Counted from the first letter of the stretch, positions 45,301-54,104 are shown. The stretch is 64,000 nucleotides of DNA from Kitasatospora sp. NBC_01250 (GCF_036226465.1 NZ_CP108476.1:2294001-2358000); one strand, 5' to 3'. The notes: generated by a model from the letters alone, not told the origin. Numbers and translations: made by a program.

Positions 45301-45936
45301 TCAGAATTGGGCGGTCAGAACCGAACCGGCGGACGGCGCCCCGGGGTCGACGGCCAGCGCGCGCGTCACCAGGGCGGTCAGCACCTCGACCGCGGAGGAC
45401 CGCCGGCGGGCGTCGCAGATCAGCACCGGCACCTGCTCCGGCACGGCCAGCGAGTCGCGGACCGCCTCGGGCGTGTAGACCGGCGCGCCGTCGAACTGGT
45501 TGACCGCCACCACGAAGGGCAGCCCGCTTCCCTCGAAGTAGTCCAACGCCGGGAACGAGTCGGCCAGTCGACGGGTGTCGGCCAGCACCACGGCACCGAC
45601 CGCGCCACGCACCAGGTCGTCCCACATGAACCAGAAGCGGCCCTGCCCCGGCGTGCCGAACAGGTAGAGCACCAGGTCGGATTCGAGGGTGATGCGCCCG
45701 AAGTCCATCGCCACCGTGGTGGCGGTCTTCGCCGGGACCGCCGCGGTGTCGTCCACCCCGACGCTCGCCTCGGTCATCACCGCCTCGGTGGTGAGCGGGG
45801 GTATCTCGGAGACCGAGCGGACGAAGGTGGTCTTGCCGACGCCGAACCCGCCCGCCACCACGATCTTGGTGGAGGTCGCGTTCCCCGCGACCAACGGGAC
45901 GCCGGGCGGCACCGCCTCAGAGCTTGCGAAGTCCAC
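45301..45936 (-). CDS. cvnD: Conservon small GTPase-like protein CvnD
   Basis: A 211-residue nucleotide-binding protein of the MglA/CvnD group. The P-loop is VVAGGFGVGKTTFVRSV near 25, the G3-like motif is LYLFGTPGQGRFWFMWDDL, and the G4 position reads VNQFDG rather than NKxD. The GTG at 45936 places its start inside cvnC with a 20-base overlap, and the protein then begins VDFASSEAV. In conservons it works downstream of the CvnA sensor-like protein at the membrane. Confidence 0.9.
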   Translation of the reverse strand: MDFASSEAVPPGVPLVAGNATSTKIVVAGGFGVGKTTFVRSVSEIPPLTTEAVMTEASVGVDDTAAVPAKTATTVAMDFGRITLESDLVLYLFGTPGQGRFWFMWDDLVRGAVGAVVLADTRRLADSFPALDYFEGSGLPFVVAVNQFDGAPVYTPEAVRDSLAVPEQVPVLICDARRRSSAVEVLTALVTRALAVDPGAPSAGSVLTAQF

Positions 45937-46435
45937 CCAGCACCCTCTCCAGCAGATCACGCTTCGACGCACCGGGAAGCTCCCCGGCCAGATCCGTACC
46001 GTCGGCCACGTCCGCACCGTGCACCCGGATCCTGCCCTGGTCGGCGAGGTCACTGACCAGGACCTTCACCACGCCGAGCGGCATGTGCAGCAACGCGGAG
46101 ATCTCCGCGATCGAGCGCATCTGCCCCCGGCAGACATCGCAGATCGCGGTCAGCTCGGGCAGCCCGCGGTCGGCCGGGTCGGCCGGCCGGTTGAGCGCCG
46201 ACACCAGGGTCTCGACCAGCAGCACCCGGCCGAACCTGGTCCGGCCGCGGGTGATCGCGTACGGCCGCACCCGGGACGAACGCCCTTGCCCGGGACGGGC
46301 GGTGTCGGTGCGCCGCCCGTGTCCGGGGCCGACGCCCCCGGGGCCGCTCGGGCCGAACCCACCGTTCCCCGTACTCCCGCTCCCGACGGTGCCAGGCATG
46401 CTCCCGACCTCCTCTGGACTCGTCTCTGCACTCAT
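45917..46435 (-). CDS. cvnC: Conservon DUF742 protein CvnC
   Basis: A 172-residue protein of the DUF742 family. A Gly/Ser-rich head of about 55 residues precedes the conserved part: VRPYAITRGRTR, LPELTAICDVCRGQMRSIAEISALLHMPLGVVKVLVSDLADQGRIRVH, a winged-helix-like fold. It overlaps cvnB by 4 bases (ATGA at 46432-46435) and cvnD by 20. A later ATG (MPGTVGSGS) is possible but leaves the overlap. It acts in the conservon signalling complex; DNA binding is not proven. Confidence 0.9.
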   Translation of the reverse strand: MSAETSPEEVGSMPGTVGSGSTGNGGFGPSGPGGVGPGHGRRTDTARPGQGRSSRVRPYAITRGRTRFGRVLLVETLVSALNRPADPADRGLPELTAICDVCRGQMRSIAEISALLHMPLGVVKVLVSDLADQGRIRVHGADVADGTDLAGELPGASKRDLLERVLGGLRKL

Positions 46436-46980
46436 CGGACGGCCATCGCCCGGTGGAGTTCGCTGCGCACCTGGGGTGTCAGCGCATGTCCGGCGCGCTC
46501 CACGAGCAGCGCCATCTGGTAGGCCAGCACGCCGAGATCGCTGTGCAGCGAGGCGTAGACGCCGAGGCAGGACCCGTCGCTGATGGCCATCACCACCAGG
46601 TGCCCCTCGTCCATGGTGACCATGGTCTGCTTGACCCCGCCGAACTCGATGGCCCGCGCCAGACCGCCGGCCAGGCTGGTCAACGCCGAGACGATGGCGG
46701 CCAGTTCGTCGGAGCGCGTGCTGTGCCGCGCGTCGGCGAGCAGCAGCCCGTCCGAGGAGACCACGACGGCCTCCTCCACGCCGATGACCGAGCCGCAGAA
46801 GTCTCCGAGCAGCCATCGGACGTTGGACGCGCCCTGGCTCACCGGCTGGTGGCTGACGGCGAGTTGACCCTGCCCCGGACCGGCCTGCCCGGTGGCGGGC
46901 TGTCCCAGGGCGTAGGGGGTCGCGTACGAGCTGGACAGCGGGGCGGCTGCCGGGGTGTTCCGGTGGTCGGGCTCGGTCAT
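46432..46980 (-). CDS. cvnB: Conservon Roadblock/LC7 protein CvnB
   Basis: A 182-residue protein. After a Gln/Ser/Pro-rich N-terminal 50 residues comes the Roadblock/LC7 domain (about 52-150): VRWLLGDFCGSVIGVEEAVVVSSDGLLLADA, and VKQTMVTMDEGHLVVMAISDGSCLGVYA. Roadblock proteins regulate Ras-like GTPases such as CvnD. It overlaps cvnA by 4 bases. Confidence 0.92.
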   Translation of the reverse strand: MTEPDHRNTPAAAPLSSSYATPYALGQPATGQAGPGQGQLAVSHQPVSQGASNVRWLLGDFCGSVIGVEEAVVVSSDGLLLADARHSTRSDELAAIVSALTSLAGGLARAIEFGGVKQTMVTMDEGHLVVMAISDGSCLGVYASLHSDLGVLAYQMALLVERAGHALTPQVRSELHRAMAVR

Positions 46981-49061
46981 CGGTCCTGTTCCTCGGCGGC
47001 GGAGTCGCGGGCCGCCTGACGCAGCCCGCTCTGGAAGCCGCCGAGCCTGCGGCGCAGTTCCTCGGCGGAGGTACGGGGCCGGCGCGGCGGCGTGGCGGCG
47101 GTGCCCTGGCCGGTCTCGGGAGCGGTCGGCTCGGCGGCGAGCCGGCGCAGGCCGGAGGTCGGGGTCTCGCCGGTGCCCGGGAGCCCACCGCCTCGGGGAA
47201 CCCGCCTCGGGAGGCCGAGCGCGGTGACCTCGCCGCCCTCGGGGGCCGCGGTGGCCTCAGGGATCGCGGTGGCCTCGGTGGCCTCAGCGGTACCGGCGCC
47301 GGGGGCGGCCTCGGGGAGGACTTCGGCGGCGGACTCGGTGCCTGCCGGGGTCTCGGCGGCTGCCCCGGCCTGGGCGCCGAGCGCCCGGCGGAGATGGCCG
47401 ACCATCAACTGCTGGGTCGGCGGGTCGATCTCGGCGGCCCGGTCGTCCTCGGCGACCGGCGCCGGCCCGGCGGCAGGGTCCGCCGAAGGCGTGCCTGCGG
47501 CGGGCGCGGCAGGGGCGGCGGGCGCCGGCTCGGCGGGGGAGGCACCCGGCGCCGCATGGGCCGGGCGACGGCGCGGCAACGGCGGCAGCTCCGCGTCGGG
47601 AGCCGCCTCGCCGCCCGCACCCGCCTCCGGTCGCGCTGCCGACGGCGCGGGCCACGATGCCGCCGACGGCGCTGCCGACGGCAGCTCGGCCGCGGCGAAC
47701 TCCGCCGCTGTGCGGACCTGTTGCGCCTGAGCGGCGGCGCTGCGTTCGGCGCGCCGCTGGTCGTCCAGGTCGGCCGTGCCCGTCCCGTCCTGGTGCAGCG
47801 CCTCGCGCGGCAGCACCACCATGGCGGTCACGCCGCCGCCCTGCCCGTTCTCGCGCAGCTGCACCCGCACGCCGTGCCGGGCGGCCAGTCGGGCCACCAC
47901 GAACAGGCCCATGCTGCGGCCGGACAGCGCGCCCGAGAGCAGCACGTCCCGGCGGTCGGCTGCCCCGGAGGCCAACGGCTCGGCGAGCTGCCCGTTGATC
48001 GCGTGCAGTCGCTCGGCGGGCAGGCCGATGCCCCGGTCGCTGACCGAGATCATCACCTCGCCGTTGTCGAGCTGCCAGCCGCCGACCTCGACCTGCTCCT
48101 GCGGCGGGGAGAAGGCGGTGGCGTTCTCCAGCAGTTCGGCCAGCAGATGGCTGGTGTCGTCGGCGACCGCACCGGAGAGCCGGACGGCGGCCAGGAAACC
48201 GATCCTGACCCGCTCGTAGCGCTCGATCTCGGAGACCGCGGCCCGCACGACGTCCAGGAGGGTGACGGTCTTGCGGCTGCGCGAGCTGTTCTCCAACCCG
48301 GCCAGCAGCAGCATGTTCTCGCTGTTGCGGCGCATCCGGGTGGCCAGGTGGTCGAGCCGGAACAGGCTCTCCAACTGGGCCGCGTCGGCCTCACGGCTCT
48401 CCAGTGCCTCGATCAGCACCAGTTGGCGCTCGACCAGGGTCAGGGTGCGCATCGCGAGGTTGACGAAGGTCGCGTCGACGCTGCCCTGCAGCTCGTCCCG
48501 TTCCTTGGCCAGGCCGTCCCGCTCGGCCAGCAGCAGCTCGCACTCGCGCAGCAGTTCCTCGACCCGCTCGGCCGACTCGCCGCCGGCAGCCACGGCCTCG
48601 CTCCACTTGCGGTTCAACTCCTGCTGCTGACGCTGGAGTTCCTCCCGCTCCTGGAGCAGCATCCGGCGCTCTCCGGCGAGCGACTGCACCTGACCGCTCT
48701 GCGCGTCGCGTTCGGCGGTCAGCCGGGCGCGCTCCTCCAACAGGCCGCCGCGCTCGTCGAGCAGCGCGGCCAGGTTGCGGGTGGCCAGGTCGCGGGCCTT
48801 CTCCAACGGCCGGGCGGTGACCCTGCGGACCACCACCGCGGTCCCGCCGAGCAGCACCACGGCGGCGGCGCCACCGGCGACCCACAGCTCACTGCCGCCC
48901 TGTCCGTGCCCGGTGTCGCAGCCCGTCAGCGAGGTCAGGGCGGGCAGGGCGACGAGCGTCCCGAGGAGGCGACGCGGCAGCCGCCGGTCCGTCACCCGAG
49001 CCAGGTGGCGGCGCAGCGCGGGTTTCTGACGCGCGGTCCTCTTACGCAAAGGTGCTCTCAA
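46977..49061 (-). CDS. cvnA: Conservon sensor-like histidine kinase CvnA with lipobox-like signal
   Basis: A protein of about 694 residues. The N-terminus contains LGTLVALPALTSLTGCDTG, whose LTGC looks like a lipoprotein signal-peptidase site, followed by a transmembrane helix (ELWVAGGAAAVVLLGGTAVVV), a long coiled coil (about 90-205, rich in Glu, Arg and Leu), and an ATPase domain: LLAELLENATAFSPP, VSDRGIGLPAERL and SMGLFVVARLAARHGVRVQL. The phosphorylated-His box of normal kinases is not seen. The last 270 residues are Pro/Ala-rich. The start is unsure: TTG 49061 is reported; TTG 49049 (with GAGAG) or GTG 48995 would retain the signal region. Confidence 0.85.
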   Translation of the reverse strand: MRAPLRKRTARQKPALRRHLARVTDRRLPRRLLGTLVALPALTSLTGCDTGHGQGGSELWVAGGAAAVVLLGGTAVVVRRVTARPLEKARDLATRNLAALLDERGGLLEERARLTAERDAQSGQVQSLAGERRMLLQEREELQRQQQELNRKWSEAVAAGGESAERVEELLRECELLLAERDGLAKERDELQGSVDATFVNLAMRTLTLVERQLVLIEALESREADAAQLESLFRLDHLATRMRRNSENMLLLAGLENSSRSRKTVTLLDVVRAAVSEIERYERVRIGFLAAVRLSGAVADDTSHLLAELLENATAFSPPQEQVEVGGWQLDNGEVMISVSDRGIGLPAERLHAINGQLAEPLASGAADRRDVLLSGALSGRSMGLFVVARLAARHGVRVQLRENGQGGGVTAMVVLPREALHQDGTGTADLDDQRRAERSAAAQAQQVRTAAEFAAAELPSAAPSAASWPAPSAARPEAGAGGEAAPDAELPPLPRRRPAHAAPGASPAEPAPAAPAAPAAGTPSADPAAGPAPVAEDDRAAEIDPPTQQLMVGHLRRALGAQAGAAAETPAGTESAAEVLPEAAPGAGTAEATEATAIPEATAAPEGGEVTALGLPRRVPRGGGLPGTGETPTSGLRRLAAEPTAPETGQGTAATPPRRPRTSAEELRRRLGGFQSGLRQAARDSAAEEQDR

Positions 49062-49817
49062 TCTCGTCAGGCCTCAAGCATCGACGCCGCGCCCGGCCCC
49101 GATCGCACTCTCAGACAGGCGGCCGCACCCCGTTCCGCCGCTGACACCCGCACGAGTGAAGCGCAGAACACAGTCGAGAACAAGATCAACTCAGTCGGTG
49201 GACTTGGTCGATCCTCCAAGTGCGATGCCCACTGCAGCGCGTTTCCGCAGGTCACAGATGTATCACTGGCCGTCGGACGAAAACCTTCGGGAACGATGAT
49301 GTGACGGAGATCTCATCGCACACAGGGTCATACCGGCCACTCGGCCGACGGAGCATCAGGCGGCTGGCCGCGCCCCGCCCGACGAAGGTCCGGCGCCGCA
49401 TGCTCCGACCATCCGCGAACGGACATGAGGGCAGGCCAGAGGCACTTTGACGGGTCCCTGACGCCTCGTCCGCCCGCACCGTGGGAGCACGCGGGCGGAC
49501 GGCGCGACAGATCGCCGGCCGGAGAATTCGCGGAGCCGCAGACCACCGCCTCGCCGGTTCCGCATCCCTTTCCCGCCGTGTTCCCCGGCCGGGGACGGTG
49601 CGCGAGCGAGCCGAATCCGGCGAGCCCGGCCGAGGTGGGCGGAAAGCGCTTTTCGGATCGGGCGACGATCGCCGTCCACGGTGGGGCGACGAGTGGAGAG
49701 TTCGCCGACGAAGGGAATCCGGATCAGCGCGGCGATTGCGGTCCGTGGCACCTCTTCCGGCAGCAGTCGACGGCACACGGACCGTCAACTACCGCCGGAA
49801 CAGAAACTGGACAGGCC
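49062..49817. other. 756-bp intergenic region upstream of the conservon
   Basis: No convincing gene is seen. Open frames run through on both strands but lack domain-like sequence. The left part must hold the conservon promoter; ACTTGG/CCAAGT at 49202-49221 is a 6-bp inverted repeat. A 14-bp palindrome TCCCCGGCCGGGGA lies at 49582-49595. The right end holds the hairpin at the PNGase gene stop. Confidence 0.5.
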
Positions 49818-49844
49818 CTAATGACAGGAGCGGAGCCTGTCCAG
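49807..49844 (-). terminator. Hairpin at the end of the PNGase A-like gene
   Basis: CTGGACAGGC (49807-49816) and GCCTGTCCAG (49835-49844) form a perfect 10-bp stem whose loop holds the stop codon at 49818-49820. As a terminator it would be unusually close to the coding end. Confidence 0.5.
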
Positions 49845-51644
49845 CGTCAGGTAGCCGTGATCGGAGGCCAACTCGTGGTCGTAGCAGCCGCCGTCGGCCG
49901 TGCGGCCCACGTAGTGCTCGTCCGAGCTGCCGTCGGCCTGCACCATGGTCCCGGACTGGCGCTGCAGCACGCCCTGCGACGACATCCGGTCGTCGGTGCT
50001 CGCCTGCTCGTGCCAGCGCCCGTTGCCGCGGCGCGTCTCGTCCACCAGATGGCGGGCCACCGTGACCTGACCGCGGGCCAGGTAGCTGTCCGCGTCCGAG
50101 CCCGGCACGTAGGTGCTGGTCACGTCGATCGGGTAGGACCAACTGCTGCGCGCCTGCTCCGGGGTTCCGTGGCCGCGGTCGGTGCTGGTCACCGTCCAGC
50201 CGCTGTCCTGCTGCGAGGTGACCTGGTTCTGGCCCTGGCCGGAGATGGTGTCGCTGTTGCGGTACTCGGCGTGGTGATCGAGCCGGGTGGTGATCCGGCC
50301 GCGCGAGGTGTCGACGTAGCCGGCCACCGTCCAGTCGCGGCCGGTGCTCGCGGTGATCAGCTCGCCGCCGTCGGCCTGCGCGGTCTCGGTGGTGGCCACC
50401 TGCGGCGCGGCGGTGATGGTGTCGGTGGTGACCGCGCCGCCGGTCTGTGCGCGCAGCGGGTCGGTGTTCAGGAACAGGCTGCCGTCGAGCGTCCAGCCGT
50501 CACTGATCCCGGCCGGCGGGACCAGTGTGACGGTGTGCGGCTTGCCGTCGGTGAGGGTGCCCGCGAACGGCGTCAGGTCGACGTCGTAGGGCTGGGTGCG
50601 GAACGCGTCGATGCTGGGGATCGGACGCCACATCATCGGGCTGATCCCACCCGTGTAAATGGCCGGGAACGGTTGCACCGTCCCGGCGAGCCGACCGTCG
50701 ACCAGGACCTGCACCTCGCGGTAGGTGCCGCCGCCGCAGAGCCCCCAGGAGGGGTGGGCGGCGGCGTAGTCGTCCGGCACGTTGGAGTACCAGAACTCCT
50801 CGCAGCCGCCCCCGCGGGCGTAGAGCTGGAGGTGGGCGCTGGTGAGGTTGCGCGGGAAGGTCAGCGTCGACGTGGCGGTCTGCCCCTTGGTCAGCGTCCA
50901 CCAGCCCGCGGCGGTGGTCGACTGCGAGACGGGGAGCACCTGGTCGGCCGTGGTGGCCGCCGGGTGGTGCCGGTCGGCCTGGTAGTAGGTGACCGTGAGC
51001 GTCATGTGGTAGACGCCGGTGTAGGTGGAGTTGACCACGTTGCCGAGGTCCACCACGAGCGGCTGCGGGGTGCGCAGCAGCGGGATGAAGCTGGTCAGGT
51101 CCTGGTCCACGTGCCAGCTGATGCCGGCGGGGTCGGGCTCGGGGGTGCTGGTGCGCAGGACCTCGGAGCCGCCGATCCAGACCCCGGCCAGCCGGTCGTA
51201 CTGACGGCCCGCCACGCTGCCGCTCCAGTCCAGCACCACCTTGTTCCACGGTCCCGAGCAGGACGCGGGCGGGGCGAGGGTGCCGGTGAACGGCTGGCCG
51301 TAGCTGTTGGCGAAGTCGTGCTGCATGGCGGTGACCGTGCAGTGCGGGGTGTCCGGCCGGCTGATGGGGGGCAGCGCGGTGGCCGGGTTGCCGTAGTTGG
51401 TCTCCAGGTGCCCGGTGGGGGCGGGGGCGCCGGTGGAGGGCGTGGCCGCGGGGGTGGCCAGGGGTGCGGTCGCAGATGCGGTCGCAGGTGCCGCGAGGGC
51501 GCGGGCGGCGGGGGCGGTCGCCGCCGTGGCGGCGGTGGGGAGGCAGAGTGCGGCGGCGAAAGCCAGCACGAGAGCGGGTACGGCGCGGGCGAGCGGGCGC
51601 CGCAGGGAGGCTGGGGCGGGAGCGGGTATCGGCACGGTTGGCAT
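49818..51644 (-). CDS. Secreted peptide-N-glycosidase A-like protein
   Basis: A 608-residue secreted protein. The signal peptide (LARAVPALVLAFAAALCLPTAATA, cleaved near residue 42) is followed by an Ala/Pro/Thr-rich linker. The mature part has WNKVVLDWSGSVAGRQYDRLAGVWIGG, EVLRTSTPEPDPAGISWHVDQDLTSF and CEEFWYSNVPDDY, which I recognise as the PNGase A (almond-type peptide-N4-asparagine amidase) family. Such enzymes release N-linked glycans from glycoproteins. As a secreted bacterial protein it could help use eukaryotic or fungal glycoproteins, in keeping with the chitinase and lectin in this window. Confidence 0.8.
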   Translation of the reverse strand: MPTVPIPAPAPASLRRPLARAVPALVLAFAAALCLPTAATAATAPAARALAAPATASATAPLATPAATPSTGAPAPTGHLETNYGNPATALPPISRPDTPHCTVTAMQHDFANSYGQPFTGTLAPPASCSGPWNKVVLDWSGSVAGRQYDRLAGVWIGGSEVLRTSTPEPDPAGISWHVDQDLTSFIPLLRTPQPLVVDLGNVVNSTYTGVYHMTLTVTYYQADRHHPAATTADQVLPVSQSTTAAGWWTLTKGQTATSTLTFPRNLTSAHLQLYARGGGCEEFWYSNVPDDYAAAHPSWGLCGGGTYREVQVLVDGRLAGTVQPFPAIYTGGISPMMWRPIPSIDAFRTQPYDVDLTPFAGTLTDGKPHTVTLVPPAGISDGWTLDGSLFLNTDPLRAQTGGAVTTDTITAAPQVATTETAQADGGELITASTGRDWTVAGYVDTSRGRITTRLDHHAEYRNSDTISGQGQNQVTSQQDSGWTVTSTDRGHGTPEQARSSWSYPIDVTSTYVPGSDADSYLARGQVTVARHLVDETRRGNGRWHEQASTDDRMSSQGVLQRQSGTMVQADGSSDEHYVGRTADGGCYDHELASDHGYLTLDRLRSCH

Positions 51645-51969
51645 GTACTCACGGGCCCGCGATCACTGTCAAGGGTTCCGTGTGCCGTGCCTGGCAGGGG
51701 GGTTGATGCTCTGTCGGGGGGACGATGGGGCGATGGGGGCGGGCGTTGGGGCGATGTGGTCAAAGCGCTGGCGGATAGCAGATGGCAGAGAGCGGAGACT
51801 GGATAGTGGATAGTGGATAGCAGATGACGGATGACAGATTCTGAAATCTGTCATCCGTCATCTGCTATCCACCGATTGACCGCTGACGACCGTCGGCTGT
51901 CAGCGGTCAGCGGTCGGCCCTCAGCGATCAGCTGACCGCAGACCGCAAACCGCAAACCGCGCCGCGGGT
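51645..51969. other. Repeat-rich 325-bp intergenic region with a 28-bp perfect hairpin
   Basis: The segment lies downstream of the 77-residue gene and upstream of the PNGase gene. At 51813-51872 a 28-bp perfect inverted repeat (51813-51840 with 51845-51872) encloses the tetraloop CTGA. Just before it GGATAGT is repeated in tandem (51801-51821). Another 10-bp inverted repeat (GACCGCTGAC/GTCAGCGGTC) spans 51878-51908, followed by more copies of CAGCGGTC and ACCGCAA. No gene is visible. Confidence 0.75.
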
Positions 51970-52203
51970 TTAGTGCTTCTCGTGCAGGTGGGCCGCCATC
52001 CCACGGCACCAGCGGGCGAACTCGTCCCGACTGCGCTCCTGGCCACCGCAGAGGGCGCTGACCTGGGCGTCGGTCAGGCGGTTGGGGCCGCCCATGGCCA
52101 GCAGGTGGCCCATCTCATCCAGCAGCACGGCCAGCCGCTCGGCATCCGCGTGCTCGACAGCGGTGACGGCCTCGGTGTGGCCGATCGTGACGGAACCAGG
52201 CAT
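51970..52203 (-). CDS. Small helical hypothetical protein (77 aa)
   Basis: A 77-residue protein, MPGSVTIGHTEAVTAVEHADAERLAVLLDEMGHLLAMGGPN, ending CRGMAAHLHEKH. ATG 52203 has GGAG 7 bases ahead; a TTG at 52215 is a poorer start. It has two cysteines and three helices by eye and no signal peptide. Unknown function. The repeat-rich hairpin region downstream probably ends its transcript. Confidence 0.55.
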   Translation of the reverse strand: MPGSVTIGHTEAVTAVEHADAERLAVLLDEMGHLLAMGGPNRLTDAQVSALCGGQERSRDEFARWCRGMAAHLHEKH

Positions 52204-52330
52204 CAAGGACTCCAATCACTCCTAGCCCCCTCCCCCCCAAGGTACGGCCGCCCCGCGCCCCCTGCCCGCCCGCGCCGGCGCAGCCCGCCCACCCATGCCG
52301 ACACCCTCCGCCCCCCGGGCTCCGCCGGCC

Positions 52331-53299
52331 TCACCGACGCCGTTCCGTGCTCACCACCACACAGACCGCCGCCACCACGATCGCGCCGCCCAGCAGCTCC
52401 GACCCGGTCAGCCGCTCGGAGAGCACCAGCCAGCCGAGGAAGACCGCGACCACCGGGTTCACGTACGCGTACGTGGCGACCAGGCTGAGCGGGGCGGACT
52501 GGAGCAGCCATGCGTAGGCCGTGAAGCCGACCAGCGAGCCGACCACGATCAGGTAGGCCAGCGCGAGCCAGGAGCGGGTGGAGACGGCGCCGAGGTCCAG
52601 GCCGCGCTCCTCGCCCCGGGCCAGCGCCACCAGCAGGCAGCCGAGTCCGCCCGCCAGCATCTCGTACGCGCTCGCCACCAGCGGGTTGGCGGGCATCGGC
52701 AGTCGGCTCGACGCGAAGGAGCCGACCGCCCAGGAGAACGACGCCACCATGATCAGCACGACGCCGCTCAGCGACACGCTGCCGCTGAACCCGGCTGCCG
52801 ACAGCACCCCCAGCCCGACCAGGCCGAGCAGTACCCCGACCAGCGCCGCTCCCCCGGGCCGGTCACCGAAGACGGTGCGCAGCAGCACCACCCACAGCGG
52901 CACCACCGCCACCAGCAGCGCCGCCAGCCCCGACGGGATCCGGCCCTCCGCCAGCACCAGCAGCCCGTTGCCGCCGACCAGGAGCAGCACGCCGACCAGC
53001 ACCGTCGAGCCGAGCCGGCGCCGGGTCACCCGTAGCGCGCCCGGCCCCAGCCGCCAGGCAAGCACGCCGAACAGCAACAGCCCGGCGACCAGGAAGCGGA
53101 CCGCGCCGGAGAGCAGCGCCGGCATGGTCTCCACCGCGATCCGGATGCCGAGGTAGGTGGAGCCCCAGACCACGTAGACCACGGCGAGCGCGGCCCAGAC
53201 GGTGCTGGAAATCCGCACGCCACCCGGTTCGGGCGGGGCGGTGGGGCCCGGACCCGGGTCCGAGGCGGCGGCGGAGCGTTGGGCCCCCATCGATGTCAT
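52331..53299 (-). CDS. EamA/DMT-family transporter
   Basis: A 322-residue membrane protein of the drug/metabolite transporter superfamily with two EamA repeats and about ten helices. The first begins VWAALAVVYVVWGSTYLGIRIAVETMP, the YedA-like signature; the second half has VVLIMVASFSWAVGSFASSRLPMPANPLVASAYEM, then VGFTAYAWLLQSAPLSLVATYAYVNPVVAVFLGWLVLSERLT. It probably exports a small metabolite. ATG 53299 has GGGGAGA well placed upstream. Confidence 0.9.
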   Translation of the reverse strand: MTSMGAQRSAAASDPGPGPTAPPEPGGVRISSTVWAALAVVYVVWGSTYLGIRIAVETMPALLSGAVRFLVAGLLLFGVLAWRLGPGALRVTRRRLGSTVLVGVLLLVGGNGLLVLAEGRIPSGLAALLVAVVPLWVVLLRTVFGDRPGGAALVGVLLGLVGLGVLSAAGFSGSVSLSGVVLIMVASFSWAVGSFASSRLPMPANPLVASAYEMLAGGLGCLLVALARGEERGLDLGAVSTRSWLALAYLIVVGSLVGFTAYAWLLQSAPLSLVATYAYVNPVVAVFLGWLVLSERLTGSELLGGAIVVAAVCVVVSTERRR

Positions 53300-53485
53300 G
53301 CGTGTCTCCCCATGTCGGTGCTGTCCGGCCAGGGGACATCAGAGCGCATCGGAGCCCTGCGCCGCCAGCAGGTATCACGGGCCGATCGGGCCGGGAGGAC
53401 CGAGCAGGCCCCTGTTCCCGGCACCCGGCCAGCGGCGAGAATCGACGGTGCACCACACCCGCGCCACGGAGAAGGAAGGCCCACC

Positions 53486-53959
53486 GTGACCGACCGCTCG
53501 CTGCCGTTCTTCGTCTACGGCACGCTGCGCCCCGGGCAGCGCAACCACGCGCACTTCCTGGGCGGCCACTGCGCGCGGATCCAACCGGCGGTGCTGCCGG
53601 GCGCGCTGCTGCACGAGGGGCCCGGCTACCCGTACCTGGTCGCCGACCCCGACCCCCGGCGCCGGGTGCACGGCGAGCTGGTCACCGTCCGGCCGGGCGA
53701 GTTCGCCCAGGTGCTGGCCGCGCTGGACCTGTTGGAGGAGTGCCGCCCGGACGGGAGCGGGCTCTACGTGCGCCGACCGCTCCCCGTCACGGTCACCACC
53801 GCCGACAGCTCCACCGATACCGGCGCCACCGGCACCCCCGGCCCCGGCCCCACTGAGCAGGTGACCGCCTGGGTCTACCTGGCCGGCCCGGACGAAGCCG
53901 CCCGGTTGCGGGCGAACCCCGCCCCGATCGCCTCCGGCAGCTGGCCGGACCCCCGCTGA
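53486..53959 (+). CDS. Gamma-glutamylcyclotransferase-like (AIG2) protein
   Basis: A 157-residue protein with the fold's opening motif FFVYGTLRPGQRNHAHFLGG and GYPYLVADPDPRRRVHGELVTV. The catalytic-type glutamate may be in LDLLEECRPDGSGLY. The family cleaves gamma-glutamyl peptides to 5-oxoproline, but small bacterial members are often of unknown substrate. A Thr/Gly-rich insertion (STDTGATGTPGPGPT) follows. GTG 53486 has GAAGGAAGG upstream. It is divergent from the EamA gene. Confidence 0.8.
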   Translation: MTDRSLPFFVYGTLRPGQRNHAHFLGGHCARIQPAVLPGALLHEGPGYPYLVADPDPRRRVHGELVTVRPGEFAQVLAALDLLEECRPDGSGLYVRRPLPVTVTTADSSTDTGATGTPGPGPTEQVTAWVYLAGPDEAARLRANPAPIASGSWPDPR

Positions 53960-54054
53960 CCTCCCGCCGACCTCCCACCGCCCCCACCGGCTCCCCCTGG
54001 CGCCCCGCACCCCGCACCCCTGGCGCCCCGCGGCCGTACACGGACCACCCTCTA

Positions 54055-54104
54055 TGCTCGGCTACCGCGCCCGCACGCACCGAAGCGGGCGCGGTAGCCG
54101 AGCA
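54055..54104 (+). promoter_or_regulatory. 20-bp perfect hairpin in the leader of the lipoprotein gene
   Basis: Bases 54055-54074 and 54085-54104 form a perfect 20-bp inverted repeat with a 10-base loop. It ends 19 bases before the ATG and 7 bases before the ribosome-binding run GGGGGAGAAG. It could be an operator, an RNA leader structure, or a terminator of the gene to the left; a TATGCT sequence at 54053-54058 overlaps its edge. Confidence 0.6.

Noticed and set aside
49252-49788. 178-codon open frame in the gap upstream of the conservon
   Set aside because: The translation is Arg/Pro/Ser-rich without domain features, has no ribosome-binding site and crosses several inverted repeats.
49425-51806. 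793-codon plus-strand frame opposite the PNGase A-like gene
   Set aside because: It is the mirror frame of a secreted enzyme with clear family motifs.
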